Notes: a model not told the origin generated them from the sequence alone. DNA of 64,000 nucleotides from JACVRX01 sp963819885 (GCA_963819885.1 CAWFXV010000016.1:8555-72554), one strand, 5' to 3'; numbered from the stretch's first letter, positions 47,313 to 57,345 are shown. A program made the numbers and translations.

Positions 47313-47499
47313 TCCCGGCCCGTTGTCACGTGGCGTCAGTGCACGTGTGCTATCAGTGCCCTCGTGCGGCCGCAACACCCTTCGGGCGTCGGCGACAACC
47401 CCATTGGCGGGCATATTCGGGCCGAGCCAAGCAGAGTCGCTCACTTTCCTCCCCCTCGTGCCACAAGGCAGGCGACGTCGAGTTGACGACGGAAACTGG

Positions 47500-47862
47500 C
47501 TGGCCATGCGACCGTGACCGTGACCAAATATGCCGCGGCGCCGGCCACGCGCGGCCGCCGCCAGAGTCAGTCCACTTGTCACGCCCTTGAGTACACCGTC
47601 GGTGAGCAAACACGCGTCAACGAGGGCGATGGAACAGGTAACGGCGGGCCTGAACGCCCGCCGGCTGCTCGCCGAGATCGGCACCAGTCGCTGAATGATC
47701 GTGAAGCGAATTGGGTTCAGCACACTGAGCATAATCAGGTACGAGGCCGCCACAGCGACGATTCCCCTGCGGAGCCCGTCACAAAACGACCCGAGCGCTG
47801 CGACCATGCTGACGATCGACCAGCGAAAATCCCAGTCTGCACTCCCAACAGCGATGGTCAGG
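47500..47862 (-). pseudogene. C-terminal fragment of a Wzx-type flippase
   Basis: About 120 codons resemble the last membrane segments of a polysaccharide flippase (SMVAALGSFCDGLRRGIVAVAASYLIMLSVLNP, then RRAFRPAVTCSIALVDACLLT). The fragment follows RfbD residue 43 without a stop and runs into an upstream extension of the DUF6492 frame. Boundaries are approximate. The rest of the gene is absent. Confidence 0.5.
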
Positions 47863-47993
47863 TTTCGCACTGTCTCGGCATCGGCCGCTTCGAGATGGGT
47901 GTGGGAACAGGCGACTACGTCGCGACCCTCGAGCGCCGCGAGCAGGTCACGCCCGAGCATGCCGCCCGCACCGGTGACCAACCAGCGCATCAC
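47863..47993 (-). pseudogene. rfbD: N-terminal fragment of dTDP-4-dehydrorhamnose reductase
   Basis: The first 43 residues match RfbD: MRWLVTGAGGMLGRDLLAAL carries the NADPH-binding GxxGxxG. The sequence then jumps to flippase-like membrane sequence. The GTG at 47993 overlaps the rfbB stop (GTGA). The catalytic Y-xxx-K region is absent, so it cannot work as a reductase. Confidence 0.65.
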
Positions 47994-48319
47994 GGTGTAG
48001 CGCAGCGCGGGGCTTGACCGACTCCCACCACGACCGGATGTCGCGATACCACTTCATGGTCGCGAGAAGTCCGGTGTCGAAGGGCACGGCCGGGGCGTCG
48101 CCGAGCTCCTCGGCGATCTTCGTGATGTCGACGGCGTACCGCCGGTTGTGTCCCTTTCGTTCGTCGACGAACTCGGCCGGATTCCAGTCGGCACCACACA
48201 CGGCGAGGAGTCGCTCGGTGAGCTCGCGATTGGAGAGCTCGGTTCCATCCGCCAGCGAGCGAGGTCCGTACGAAATGCGAGCCGATGATACCTTCACCCC
48301 AGATCACGAGAATCTTCAT
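47990..48319 (-). pseudogene. rfbB: dTDP-glucose 4,6-dehydratase with a central deletion
   Basis: Starts at an ATG at 48319 with MKILVIWGEGIIGSHFVRTS, a variant of the NAD-binding GGAGFIGSHFVR start. It goes straight, through one shift, into the RfbB C-terminus (SNRELTERLLAVCGADW, FVDERKGHNRRYAVDITK, GLLATMKWYRDIRSWWE). Some 220 residues are missing, including the TDE and YxxxK active site. Only about 110 residues remain of about 330. The stop overlaps the rfbD GTG. Confidence 0.7.
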
Positions 48320-49043
48320 GCGCGGTCGTGTCCCCCCACGATCGAGACCAGCCACACGAGCCTAGCTGGTCCGCTTCCGGGCCCGTTACAGGTACTGATC
48401 GCGGCCAGGGATCACCTCGAGGAGTCTCTACGATTCCAAGGGACCGCCGGTACTTGAGCAACATCAGCCGCAGTTGCGCTGCATCCGAATCGACGGCCGA
48501 CCCATCCTCGGGTCCAAGTGCGGCACGAACGGCGCGAAGAAGCCGCATCGTCAAGCCGGTCATCAACCCGAGCCAGTCCCACTAGAGCCTCGGCACCTCG
48601 CCCGCAGAACCGACCCCCACAACGACGGCGGAGCAATCGTCCGAAACATCCACCCGCACCGCCATTCCTTGCCATACAAGGACTTCCGGCCCATGGTCTC
48701 GAGCCAACGACCCGCACAACGCGGACGCCACCAGCGCTCGGAGACCACACCTGCCGTCGTAGGCACAGCTGGGGCGGCTTCGTAGCTGCGCAGGCAATCC
48801 ACTAAACTGTGCGTACGAATCGGGTCCTGAGGGACCAGTGTCAGGCGGGCGCTGTCTCACTGGCGGCGACAGGGGGGTTACACCGCATGAATCAACCGTG
48901 CGCCAACAGGTTACAGTGACATACGAATTTGGCGCGTCATTACCAATAGCGTTAGCTGGAGCGCACTTTGACATTACCACGTCCTGGAACAGGTTAGGGG
49001 TAGCTATGGTTTCTAAGGGCGACGCCCATCGGAAGGAGTAACA
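48320..49043. other. Stretch without a recognised gene, with a candidate promoter
   Basis: Minus-strand frames at 48294-48566 and 48412-48750 are open but resemble no family, and frames on the plus strand are no better. Near the right end TTGACA (48968-48973) is a consensus -35. It is followed at 17 bases by AGGTTA and then TAGCTATGGT, a possible promoter for the plus-strand genes from 49044. The 48890-49010 part is clearly more AT-rich than its surroundings, as promoters often are. Confidence 0.35.
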
Positions 49044-50062
49044 TTGCAGACAAAAGTCGGCCTGCCCGGCGAACTCGGCCTTCGCGTCGGCGAACTTGTG
49101 GAGGTGCGAAGCCAGGCCGAGATTCTTGCGACACTGGATGAGAACGGCGAGCTCGACTCCTTGCCATTCATGCCAGAGATGCTGCAGTTCTGTGGACAGC
49201 AGCTGACCGTCGGCAAGGTGGCCCACAAGCTTTGCGACACCATCAGTGGGACTGGTATGCACCGGATGGAGAACGCCGTACATCTCGAAGGGGTGCGGTG
49301 TGACGGCTCCGCGCACGGCGGATGCCAAAATTCCTGCCTCGTTTACTGGAAGGAGGCCTGGCTCAAGCGACCCGACGAGGTCCCAGACCGAGGAGCAGTA
49401 CCGCATCGCGCCGCCGACCCGCGCGAATCACGCTGCCGCTCTTGCATAATACGACCCGCAAGGAGCCGGGGCCGGATGGTGAAGAGCGGTTCTCTTGCCA
49501 GGCGACCGAGCTGCTCCGCGCTGCTCCGGAGAGCCTGCCCCTCGGTGACCTCGGGCAATACACGGTGGACTTGCGCTCGGGCAACGTCGAGCTGTTGTGG
49601 CTGCTCCGATCGTTCCTCGTTGGAGTCTTCAATTGGCTCCAGAACCGCAGCACACGCGTGCTACCCCCTCGCCTAAGGTTCCGAGGCGGCAAACGGTGGA
49701 GGTTCTTGGCGGGCCGTGCCGTAGGCAGGACACCGACGATGGAGCTCGGTCTGCGGCCCGGTGAGCTGGTTCGGGTCAAGTCCAAGGATGCGATTCAGGA
49801 GACCCTGAACAAGGACCTCCTCAACCGCGGAATGGGTTTCGACGAAGAGATGTCTCGACACTGTGGCCGGGAAGCCCGGGTGCTGGGTCGCGTCAATAGG
49901 GTGATCGACGAGAAGACCGGCAGGATGCTACAGATGAAGAACCCTTGCATCGTGTTGGAGGACGTGGTCTGCGAGGGTGCGTACAACGCTAACTGCCCGC
50001 GTGCGTGGGTCTGCTTCTGGCGCGAGATATGGCTTGAGCGTGTCGAGGAATCCTCGGCCTAG
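49044..50062 (+). CDS. Two-domain protein of unknown family (tandem cysteine-containing repeats, frameshifted)
   Basis: Starts at a TTG behind a strong GGAAGGAG ribosome site (49034-49041). Domain 1 (residues ~7-110): GELGLRVGELVEVRSQAEIL, FMPEMLQFCGQQLTV, DTISGTGMHRMENAVHLEG, then RCDGSAHGGCQNSCLVYWKEAWLK. Domain 2 (~230-340): LGLRPGELVRVKSKDAI, GFDEEMSRHCGREARV, RMLQMKNPCIVLEDVVC, then WVCFWREIWLE. The two align end to end: G-L-V-G-E-L-V-V-S, F-E-M-C-G, C-E/D-G and W-E-W-L recur. Domain 2 has lost the HGGC cysteines. A linker (VNVELLWLLRSFLVGVFNWL) may be an amphipathic helix. Shifts near 49370 and 49450. I recall single-domain relatives in actinobacterial polysaccharide loci, function unknown. 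Confidence 0.6.
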
Positions 50063-51630
50063 GGCGGGTAAGCATCGTCGCCGAAGCGGCGGTCCCCCAG
50101 GAGCGGCATCCACGGGTACGAGCGCGATCCAGGTCATCGAACCCGACACCGTCAGCTCGATCGGCCGTCAGGCCAGTCGAGGTCTGAAGTGGAGTCTGCT
50201 GGGTGTCTCTGCGACCAAGCTTGGCTCGTTCGCCATAGGAATCGTTCTTGCCCGACTCCTCACGCCAGCCGACTTCGGTCTGTACGCAATCGCATTGGCG
50301 GCTACGGGCTTCGTCATGCACATTAACGATGTCGGGATCATTGCGGCAACTGTTCAGTGGCGCGGCCGATTCGAGGAAATGGCGCCTACGGCTGCCACGC
50401 TCGCATTCCTGTTCAGCGTCACTGCGTACGGGATCACATGGGTTTCTGGCGCCGTCTTTCGCCCAACTCGCGGGAAGTCCGGAGGCGACGCCGGTGGTCC
50501 GGCTGCTCGCCGTGGTCATTCTCATTGACGGGGTTACCGCCGTACGCACCGCGGCTCTGCAGCGCAGGTTCCAGCAGGACAAGCTCACGCAGGCCAACAT
50601 GGCTGGATTCGTCGTTCAGGCTCCGCTGGCGGTAGCCTTGCAGTGTGGGTGCAGGGCCGTTCAGCGTCGCGATAGGGCAGGTCGCGGGTGCGCTCGTGAC
50701 AGGGGTGCTGGTGTTCGCCTTCGCGAAGGTTCCGGTCTAGATCGGCTTCGACCGGGCGATAGCCGGAAAACTGTTCAGATTCGGAGTACCACTTGCTGCG
50801 AGCCTCGGTGTCGAGGCGATTCTCGTCAACGCCGACTACGTCATCGTCGGTCGGCTGATGGGCGTCTACAGCACTCGGTTTCTACCTACTGGCCTTCAAT
50901 ATTTCGACATGGGCACTGGGCGTGATGATCACCGCTGTCCGCTACGTCTCGATCCCGGCCTTTTCCCGGCTTGCGGAGCAGAAGGGTTCATTGTCAATCG
51001 GTGTGCAACGTTCGGTTCCGCTGCTGATTTCGATCGTACTACCGGTGGCGGTGCTCACCGCGGCTCTTGCTCCTGCGCTGGTAGTGTTCCTCTACGGTGA
51101 TAAGTGGGCGCCGGCCGTGCCGGTGCTGGGCTTTCTGATGATCCTCACCGCAGTGCGAGTACTGACCTCCTTCACCTTTGACATCCTACCTCTGTTGGCG
51201 CCACCCGGGCAACCCTCTGGCTGAATCTCGCGTGGGCCGTGGCGCTTATCCCCGCTCTCTACGTGAGCACGAGCATGGCCGGGATTCGAGGCGCGGCCAT
51301 GGGTCATGCACTGGTCGCATTGCTGGTCGCCCTTCCGTTGGCGATACTGCTGCTCCACCGGGCAGGAGTGCAGTTGGCCCCGATTGCCCCCCACTTGTGC
51401 GCCCCTTCCTGGGATGCGGCGTTGCCGCAGCGGTATGCCTGCTCGTCGTACAGATCGTTGGGAGTTCACTCTTTCTCCAGCTTGCCGTGGCAGGAAGCGC
51501 CGGGCTAATCACCTACGTGCTGATAGTGGTTCCGTGGGAGCAGCTTCGGCGGTGGGGCAGACGGTGCCGAGCGCTCATACCCGTATTTCGGAGGGATGTG
51601 CAGTCCCAACGACCGCAGGAAGGGACCTGA
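50040..51630 (+). CDS. Wzx-type polysaccharide flippase (frameshifted)
   Basis: A polytopic membrane protein that moves lipid-linked repeat units across the membrane. A GTG at 50040 overlaps the previous gene. About 12-14 hydrophobic helices are seen, starting SLLGVSATKLGSFAIGIVLARL and TPADFGLYAIALAATGFVM, a signature start. The central ADYVIVGRLMGVY and AVRYVSIPAFSRLAEQKG are typical of this family. Frame breaks lie near 50455, 50650, 50880, 51215 and 51395, and an in-frame TAG stands at 50738-50740 (FAKVPV-stop-IGFD). Corrected length is about 520 residues. The stop overlaps the GT2 ATG by one base. Confidence 0.75.
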
Positions 51631-52568
51631 TGGAGGTAACCCAAACGTTGGTGTCCATCGGATTGCCGGTCCGTAACGGCGAGAAGCACGTGGAAAAAGT
51701 CGTGCGGTCTGTTCTGGGCCAGGATCACGAGTACATCGAGCTCGTTATCTCCGACAACGCGTCAACCGACGGCACGGAGGAGATCTGCCGGGAGCTCGCT
51801 CGGTCCGATCAGCGTATCGCCTACTTCCGCCAGCCCGAGAACATCGGACTGATTAACAACAACATCCGAACGAAGCAGCTCACACACGGGACTGTTCTTC
51901 AGGTTGATCGGGGACGACGACTTGCTGCTCCCAAATTACGTCTCGAAGTGCCTGGAAGCATTCGCTGAGGACGAGCGCCTCATCCTCGTCACCACACAGT
52001 TGGCCTACACCGGCCCGAGACGGCCATACCGAGTCTCTAGGCTACGACGGCACGGGTCTGCGGTCGGAAGATCCCGCAACGCGCTTTGCGGAATTTCTGC
52101 GTTTGCTGAGCGAAAGCCACCTGCTCCTCGACCCGTTGTACGGCCTATTTCGAAAAGCCGCGGTGGTGTCAATCCCCATACGCAATACGCTGCGGGGGGA
52201 CGAGGTGTTAGCAGCAAAGCTGGCCCTGGCCGGTCCATGGGGTCACGTGCCAGAAGTGCTCGGACACCGCAACTGGAAGGCTGAGCGGCTCCCGCAGCTG
52301 GCCCGTAAGCTCTGATCTCCCTCCGTGGCAAGCCCACATCGCAAACGTCCTACAGTGCCGTGAGTTGTTGGCCTACCTTCGGCATGCGGAGCTGACGCCG
52401 TCCGAGCATCGCCGTGCGCGCGGCGCGGTTGGGCAGCTGTACCTGCGCCGGCACTGGGCCGCGGCCGTGCACCGGAGCCGTAGGCTCGGCTCGCTCACCA
52501 GGAGAATGGAGACACGGGCTGCGAGCGCGACCACGACCCCTCCGTACGACGGACAATCCCCTGGTTAG
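51630..52568 (+). CDS. Family 2 glycosyltransferase (frameshifted)
   Basis: A paralogue, in opposite orientation, of the GT2 at 45317-46229. It has VSIGLPVRNGEKHVEKVVRS, IELVISDNASTDGTEEICRE, a DDD motif in RLIGDDDLLLPNYV (~95), SHLLLDPLYGLFRK and VPEVLGHRNWK. The C-terminal basic helix is in a different frame (CRELLAYLRHAELTPSEHRRA). Shifts near 51895, 52030 and 52310 are needed for about 310 residues. Its start overlaps the flippase stop by one base. Confidence 0.8.
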
Positions 52569-52587
52569 TGGCGACCCAGCGTCCGTC

Positions 52588-53508
52588 TCAAGCGGCGCGG
52601 GCAGCGTCGAGCCTACCGGAGCCGGCCTGCATGGATCGTTGATCCAACCGGAGTGTCAAGCTCCGAGGATGCCGCGAGCTGTCGTCGCGCTCCCACCGAT
52701 GGTTGCCCGCACGTCGGCGGCCTAGCCGCCCCCAGACGGAAAACACCGCGTAAACGATCGCGTCGGCGGCGGCGCGGGGGCTGCGCCTGCTGATCGCACC
52801 AGGTCGCGAAACGACGAAGACATCGTATCCGGGCGTTCCCGTACGGTGCTCTCGCGAGCCGATGACTTGCCGCGGTAGGTGCGCCTCAGCACCGCGCGTA
52901 GGTGCCGGGCCCGCTGGGGAGTACGCACGACGACCGGGGCACATGGGACAATCTCGAGATCGCCCACGCCGAACATGCTGGTCGACAAAGAAGTCATCGG
53001 CCTGCAGGTCGGGAAACTCGGCGAACCGTCCGCGACCGGCCGCCGACAGTCCGTAGACACCGGCGCCCCAGAGAGCCGTCATGACGGTGGGGAGCCGGCT
53101 GCGAGCTCGGTAGTAGCTGCGGACCACCGCCGAGGCGCCGGTGCTGTCGTAGACCAACGGTGGGCGGGCCGCCTGGGCACCGGCGCTGCGCAACCGTTCG
53201 AGCACGGCCCGTGCCGATGAACCAGGCATCGTCACGTCGGCGTCGAGGTAGATGCGCGGAAACACGGTCGCTCGGCTGTCGCCCTCCCGCAATGCCGCCG
53301 GCTTCGACGCAGTCTGGAGCTCGACTACGGTTACCCGGTGTCCGCTGCTGCGGGCCACCTCGGCGGTGCCGTCAGTACAGCCGTTGCAGACGACTACCAC
53401 GTCGAGCTCACCATCCGCGAACCCCTCGAACAGGGCATCCAATCCGGAAAGGATGACGGCCTGCTCGTTGTGCGCGGGAATGACGACAGAGCCGAGGGGC
53501 GCGGTCAT
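52588..53508 (-). CDS. Family 2 glycosyltransferase (frameshifted)
   Basis: GT2 starting at ATG 53508 (MTAPLGSVVIPAHNEQAVI). VVVVCNGCTDGTAEVARS and IYLDADVTMPGSS (~90, DxD) mark the nucleotide and metal site. GAGVYGLSAAGRGRF and LQADDFFVD (~170-180) fit the family's catalytic region. The frame changes after ~52980, where the continuation (GDLEIVPCAPVVVRTP, STVRERPDTM) is in another frame, and again near 52795. About 305 residues. Its ATG overlaps the TGA of the truncated GT2 upstream (ATGA). Confidence 0.72.
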   Translation of the reverse strand: MTAPLGSVVIPAHNEQAVILSGLDALFEGFADGELDVVVVCNGCTDGTAEVARSSGHRVTVVELQTASKPAALREGDSRATVFPRIYLDADVTMPGSSARAVLERLRSAGAQAARPPLVYDSTGASAVVRSYYRARSRLPTVMTALWGAGVYGLSAAGRGRFAEFPDLQADDFFVDQHVRRGRSRDCPMCPGRRAYSPAGPAPTRGAEAHLPRQVIGSREHRTGTPGYDVFVVSRPGAISRRSPRAAADAIVYAVFSVWGRLGRRRAGNHRWERDDSSRHPRSLTLRLDQRSMQAGSGRLDAARAA

Positions 53509-53945
53509 CGCGGCTCGATACTGATTCGTCGGCCAGGCAGCGTGTTCCACGATCCGCTGCGCAGTACGTGTCTCAACGCCAATCGGTGCGCCGGCTTCCA
53601 GATCCGAGCGAGCTCGTGTGCGGCCACGATCCCGCGGTAGAGGCGGACCAGAGCCTGCCGTGGAGTTTACGCACATACCGGATGCGGTTGACGGCCATCA
53701 GGGCAGAGAGAGCGGCGCTTCTCCCCGAGCCACCCCCCGGTGCTGTACGCGCGCGTCGGGCACGTAACGCACAACGAAACCCGCTTTGCGTGCACGCACG
53801 GCGAAGTCGGTATCCTCGGAGTAGAGGAAGAAGTTATCGGCTCGATCTCCCGCGCAGAATTGTACGTGACGATGATCAGACAACGGTCGGTCGCTGGGGC
53901 CGCCTTCAGCTCGGCAAGCTGGTCATGGCGAATCTTCGGCAGCAA
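53505..53945 (-). pseudogene. Family 2 glycosyltransferase with a central deletion
   Basis: It begins LPKIRHDQLAELKAAP and CLIIVTYNSAREIE, the GT2 start. It then jumps near 53840 to DNFFLYSEDTDFAVRARKAG and YVPDARVQHRGVARG, the typical C-terminal segment of WbbL-like rhamnosyltransferases, ending RSGSWNTLPGRRISIEPR. About 170 residues containing the DxD site are absent. The intact relative in the window is at 57342-58286. Confidence 0.65.
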
Positions 53946-54032
53946 GCACGCGACCCCGCCTCTGGCTCGTCATATGCGATCACGATGATTTACAAGTGCG
54001 ATCGACCCGGCCCTTGCCCGATCCTAGGGTAA

Positions 54033-54335
54033 TCACGCGGCCGCTGCGACGGGGCGGTGGTCGATGACCCCGTCGTCAAGCAGTTCCTTCAGCTGCGGGT
54101 GCAGCGGGATGTAGCGGTCGTTGCGTGCAGCTTGCCGATCGGGATGCGCAGCCGGCAGGCGGATCCGATCTGCACCACGGCGTCGACCGTTAGCGCCAGG
54201 AGTTCGCTGAGGCGGATGCCGTGCGGGCCAGCAGTTCGACGATCAGTGGGGACAGCGGGTCCAGGTTGTCGCGTGCGGTGTGCAACAGTTTCCCGATCAT
54301 CACGTAGACGTCGTCGGTGCTGGACTCGTAACATC
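54033..54335 (-). pseudogene. Tyrosine recombinase, catalytic-domain fragment
   Basis: Encodes, with two shifts, IVELLARTGIRLSELLAL (the first catalytic arginine is in TGIR), TVDAVVQIGSACRLRIPIGKL and NDRYIPLHPQLKELLDDG, and ends at a TGA at 54035-54033. The segment with the catalytic HxxR and tyrosine is missing. Upstream (higher coordinates) lies the rfbB fragment, and the matching N-terminal half of an integrase is at 59282-59777 on the same strand. Confidence 0.7.
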
Positions 54336-54348
54336 GGAAGGAGGATGT

Positions 54349-54528
54349 ATGCGGGTGCTCGCCGTCGGGGGGCCGGGCTTGGTCGGATCGCACCACGTGC
54401 GCAGCCTGATCTTCGGGGTATACGGGGCGTTCAGCGGCGCGCAGGTGATCGTGCTCGACAAACTCACCTACACCGGCAACATGGCCAACCTGGCTGCGGT
54501 AGCAGACAGTCCGCAGTTCATCCGTCTC
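54349..54528 (+). pseudogene. rfbB: dTDP-glucose 4,6-dehydratase, N-terminal fragment
   Basis: Starts at an ATG behind GGAAGGAGG (54336-54344). The first ~58 residues match RfbB (MRVLAVGGPGLVGSHHVRSL, GAFSGAQVIVLDKLTYTGN, LAAVADSPQFIRL). Sequence identity to the family then ends abruptly. The GxxGxxG is GPGLVG. It is a second rfbB locus, not the partner of the one at 48 kb, which has its own N-terminus. Confidence 0.65.
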
Positions 54529-54730
54529 GCCACGCGTCCGGCCTGCGGCGTTCCTGTTACGTCACGCTGGCAGGTCGCCGGACTGGAGGCGCTCGCGCAC
54601 TGGCGCGACAGCCTCAGGTATACATTCGCCGCCGGATCGCCAGGAGAGGTATTTACCGGGCGAGTCATCCGTCCGGTCCGAGCGGAGGGCAGCCCGTTGA
54701 CCGCCGGAACCGTCGCGAGCCGGCCGGGTC
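54529..54730 (+). other. Unassigned sequence between rfbB fragment and deacetylase
   Basis: 200 bases of GC-rich sequence. It may contain the end of a glycosyltransferase (RGIYRASHPSGPSG in one frame), but nothing can be supported. Confidence 0.25.
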
Positions 54731-55387
54731 GTGAATTTGTGCTTCCACGGTGTGGGATCGCCTCAGCGCGACCTCGAATCCGACGAGCACCAGTACTGGG
54801 TGAGTGTCAACCAGTTCGAAGAGCTACTCAATGCGGTGAGCGGACGCTCCGACGTGCGAATCACCTTTGACGACGGCAACGCCTCGGATGCGGCGGTCGC
54901 ATTGCCTCGACTACTCCAGCGTGGCATGCGCGCGGAGTTCTTCGTGCTTGCCGCGCGGATAGACCAGTCGGGCTCGCTCAGCGCTGCTGACGTGCGCGCG
55001 TTAGCCGAAGCCGGCATGACCGTGGGTTCGCACGGCCAACATCACCGCGCCTGGCGATCGCTTGACGAGAGCGGAGTCCGGGACGAACTCATCAACGCTG
55101 CCCCAGACTATCTCGGATGCCTCCGGACGGCCGGTGCGCCGGGCCGCGTGCCCGTTCGGCGCGTACGACCGAGAGACGCTCGCCGCACTGCGCCGGTTGG
55201 GCTACGAACGTGTATACACAGTGGATGGTGGACCGGCCAGGCCGGACGGCTGGCTGCAGTCGCGATACACAATAGTCGCTTCCGACACCGCCGCGTCGCT
55301 ACGCGAACTGGTGCGCAGGCCCGGCGGGCACCGCGACTGCGCGCGGTGATGCGGGCCGCCAAATCAGCGGTAAAGCGTTGGCGATGA
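54731..55387 (+). CDS. Polysaccharide deacetylase (NodB fold; frameshifted)
   Basis: A metal-dependent deacetylase of polysaccharide or amino-sugar N-acetyl groups, CE4 family. The GTG at 54731 starts MNLCFHGVGSPQRDL. NodB motif 1, ITFDDGNASD, lies near 55, and motif 2, GSHGQHHRAW, near 108. The CPFGAYDRETLAAL segment (motif 3 region) is in another frame after a shift near 55105. A second shift near 55320 leads to a C-terminus KSAVKRWR. No signal peptide is seen, so it would act inside the cell or on lipid-linked units. First gene of a four-gene operon: its TGA overlaps the ATP-grasp ATG (ATGA). Confidence 0.78.
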   Translation: MNLCFHGVGSPQRDLESDEHQYWVSVNQFEELLNAVSGRSDVRITFDDGNASDAAVALPRLLQRGMRAEFFVLAARIDQSGSLSAADVRALAEAGMTVGSHGQHHRAWRSLDESGVRDELINAAPDYLGCLRTAGAPGRVPVRRVRPRDARRTAPVGLRTCIHSGWWTGQAGRLAAVAIHNSRFRHRRVATRTGAQARRAPRLRAVMRAAKSAVKRWR

Positions 55388-56592
55388 ATAGTCAGGTTGG
55401 GTCTTCGGCCGGACGGCCACTTGGTGCTCGTGGGATTCGCTGAGTCAATGGCGGCGATCGAGACCTGTTGGTCGCTCCAGGCGGCTGGGTTCGCCGTGAC
55501 TGCATTCCAGCGTCGCGGTGCGCGGGCAGCAATTCGTCTCAGCAAGCGGGTCCGGCTGCATGAGGTGAGCGCACCGGAGCAGGACGCGGCCGCGACGAGG
55601 ACAGACCTCACGGAGCTGATTGCGCGGATCCAGCCTGCCGCGGTGCTGCCCATCGATGATGCCGCGCTTTGGTTGACGGCACGCATCGACACGGGCGATA
55701 GCCGAACTCGCCGGCGCCTCTGGCGAGGCGGCCGAGACTGCCCTGGACAAGTGCGCACAGATCCGGCTCGCGGAATCCGTCGGTCTCCCGGTGCCATCCA
55801 CCGACGTGGTGGAGACATTGTCCGCGGTTCGAGCCCGCGGAGTGGCCGGTGATGGTGAAACCGGCCCGGGCGCTGTACGAGTCGGGCGGACGGTTGATCC
55901 GGCCGACCGGAGTCGTGTATGCCTCGCCCGCCGAGCTGGGACGCGACGCCGCCGGGCGGTTGCCGGGTCCCCTTCTCGTGCAGCCGCTGCTGCGCGGCGC
56001 CGGAGAGGGATTGTTCGGCCACGCTGGTCTGGGGGGAGTCGTCGGTTGGACTTCGCACCGCCGGGTACGAATGGTGAACCCCCAGGGCTCGGCATCCTCG
56101 GCGTGCGAGTCCTGGCCAGTCGATGAGAAGCTGCTCGAACCAGCGCGGCGTTCCTCGACGCGCTCGACTGGCGCGGACTGTTCATGCTCGAGTTCCTTCG
56201 TGACGTGAGCGGCCAGCCATGGTTCATGGAACTAAACGGCCGGGCTTGGGGCAGCATGGCACTTGCCCGGCGGCGCGGCTACGAGTATCCGGCGTGGACT
56301 GTCCAGTCAGCGCTTGGACCCCACCATTGTCCCAGTCACCCCGCCGAGCCCACCGGACGTGCGGTGTCGCAACCTAGGACTCGAACTGGCGCACCTGGCC
56401 TTTGTTCTGCGTGGACCACGGTCGCAAGCTCTCGACGGTTGGCCGCGGCCACTTGCCACGGTTCGTGCGCTGGCCACGATTTCGAGCCGGGACCGCCTGT
56501 ACAACTGGAACCGTGCCGAACCGATGATTCTTATGGCCGACACGGTCCAATCGCTCGCCTACTTTGCCCGCAGGCTGAGGAAGTCGCGATGA
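55384..56592 (+). CDS. ATP-grasp domain protein (carboxylate-amine ligase type; frameshifted)
   Basis: ATG 55384 overlaps the deacetylase stop. Expected homology: LVLVGFAESMAAIETCWSLQ (N-terminal Rossmann-like lobe), QPAAVLPIDDAALWL, ALDKCAQIRLAESVGLPVP, VKPARALYESGG and LVQPLLRGAGEGLFGH (B domain and ATP-binding loop), and LFMLEFLRD...WFMELNGRAWGSM (metal and ATP ligands, E.N). The C-terminal GLELAHLAFVLRG region is like other cell-envelope ATP-grasps. It would join a carboxylate to an amine or a thiol, perhaps an amino acid to a sugar. At least five shifts lie between 55423 and 56320. About 400 residues. Confidence 0.75.
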
Positions 56593-57345
56593 TCTCGAGC
56601 GTTCGGGTGGCCGCGCACGTGCACTCCGAGTGGTCGGACGACGCCAGCTGGTCGCTGCGCGGATATCGCTAGGGCATTCGCCCGACGGCGCTACCGGGCC
56701 GTGCTCATGTGCGAGCACGACCGGACGTTCTCGGCGGCGAAATGGAAGGAATACCAGCATGCATGCGCTGAGGCCAGCAGCGACCGCATCTTGCTCGTGC
56801 CCGGCGTGGAGTATCAGGACTCGGACAACGTCGTCCACGTGCCAGTATGGGGCGAGGACATCCCGTTCCTGGATGCCGGCTCGGAGGTTTCCTCCCTGCT
56901 GCGGGCCGCGGCGGAGGTTAACGCGGTTGCAGTCTTCGCTCACCCGTGGCGCCGCGACGCTTGGCGGCGATTCCAGCCGGAGTGGGCGACGCTAATGACG
57001 GCGGTGGAAATCTGGAACCGGAAGTACGACGGTATCGCTCCCCGGCGGGAGGCTGTGGCATGGGCTAGTCAAGTCGGTTTGGCGCCATTCGTCGCTCACG
57101 ACTTCCACGGCCGTCGGCAGTTTTTCCCGCTGGCGATGTCCGTGGACATTGCCGGTCTGATTTCGCCGACGACGGTGGTTAGCGCGCTGCGGGCTGGCCG
57201 CTGCCGGCCACAGGCGTTCAGCTTGTCGGCACTGCGGTTCACTCGCGGCGTGGAGGGTTCCGTGGCGCTCGCGCTGGAGGCCGCGCGCCGGCATGCGGCG
57301 CGTGGCATCCGGCGGCTCGCCACGCGCCAGGGACAGCGTCGGTGA
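56589..57345 (+). CDS. PHP-domain metal-dependent phosphoesterase (frameshifted once)
   Basis: A PHP-fold hydrolase. HVHSEWSDDASW (residues ~9-20) is motif 1, with HxH metal ligands. One shift near 56670 joins it to the rest: VLMCEHDRTFS (motif 2), LVPGVEY (a metal-binding glutamate of the PHP series), AVFAHPWRRDAW (histidine) and FVAHDFHGRR (aspartate/histidine). It is the same type as histidinol-phosphatase-like and CpsB/CapC-type PHP proteins, which dephosphorylate small substrates or tyrosine-phosphorylated capsule regulators. Overlaps both neighbours (ATGA and GTGA). About 250 residues. Confidence 0.8.

Noticed and set aside
46455..47993. A single 512-residue protein joining RfbD, flippase and DUF6492 sequence
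   Set aside because: Although one open frame spans the stretch, the parts belong to unrelated families and the joins cut all but the last. It is read as three pieces, not a natural fusion.
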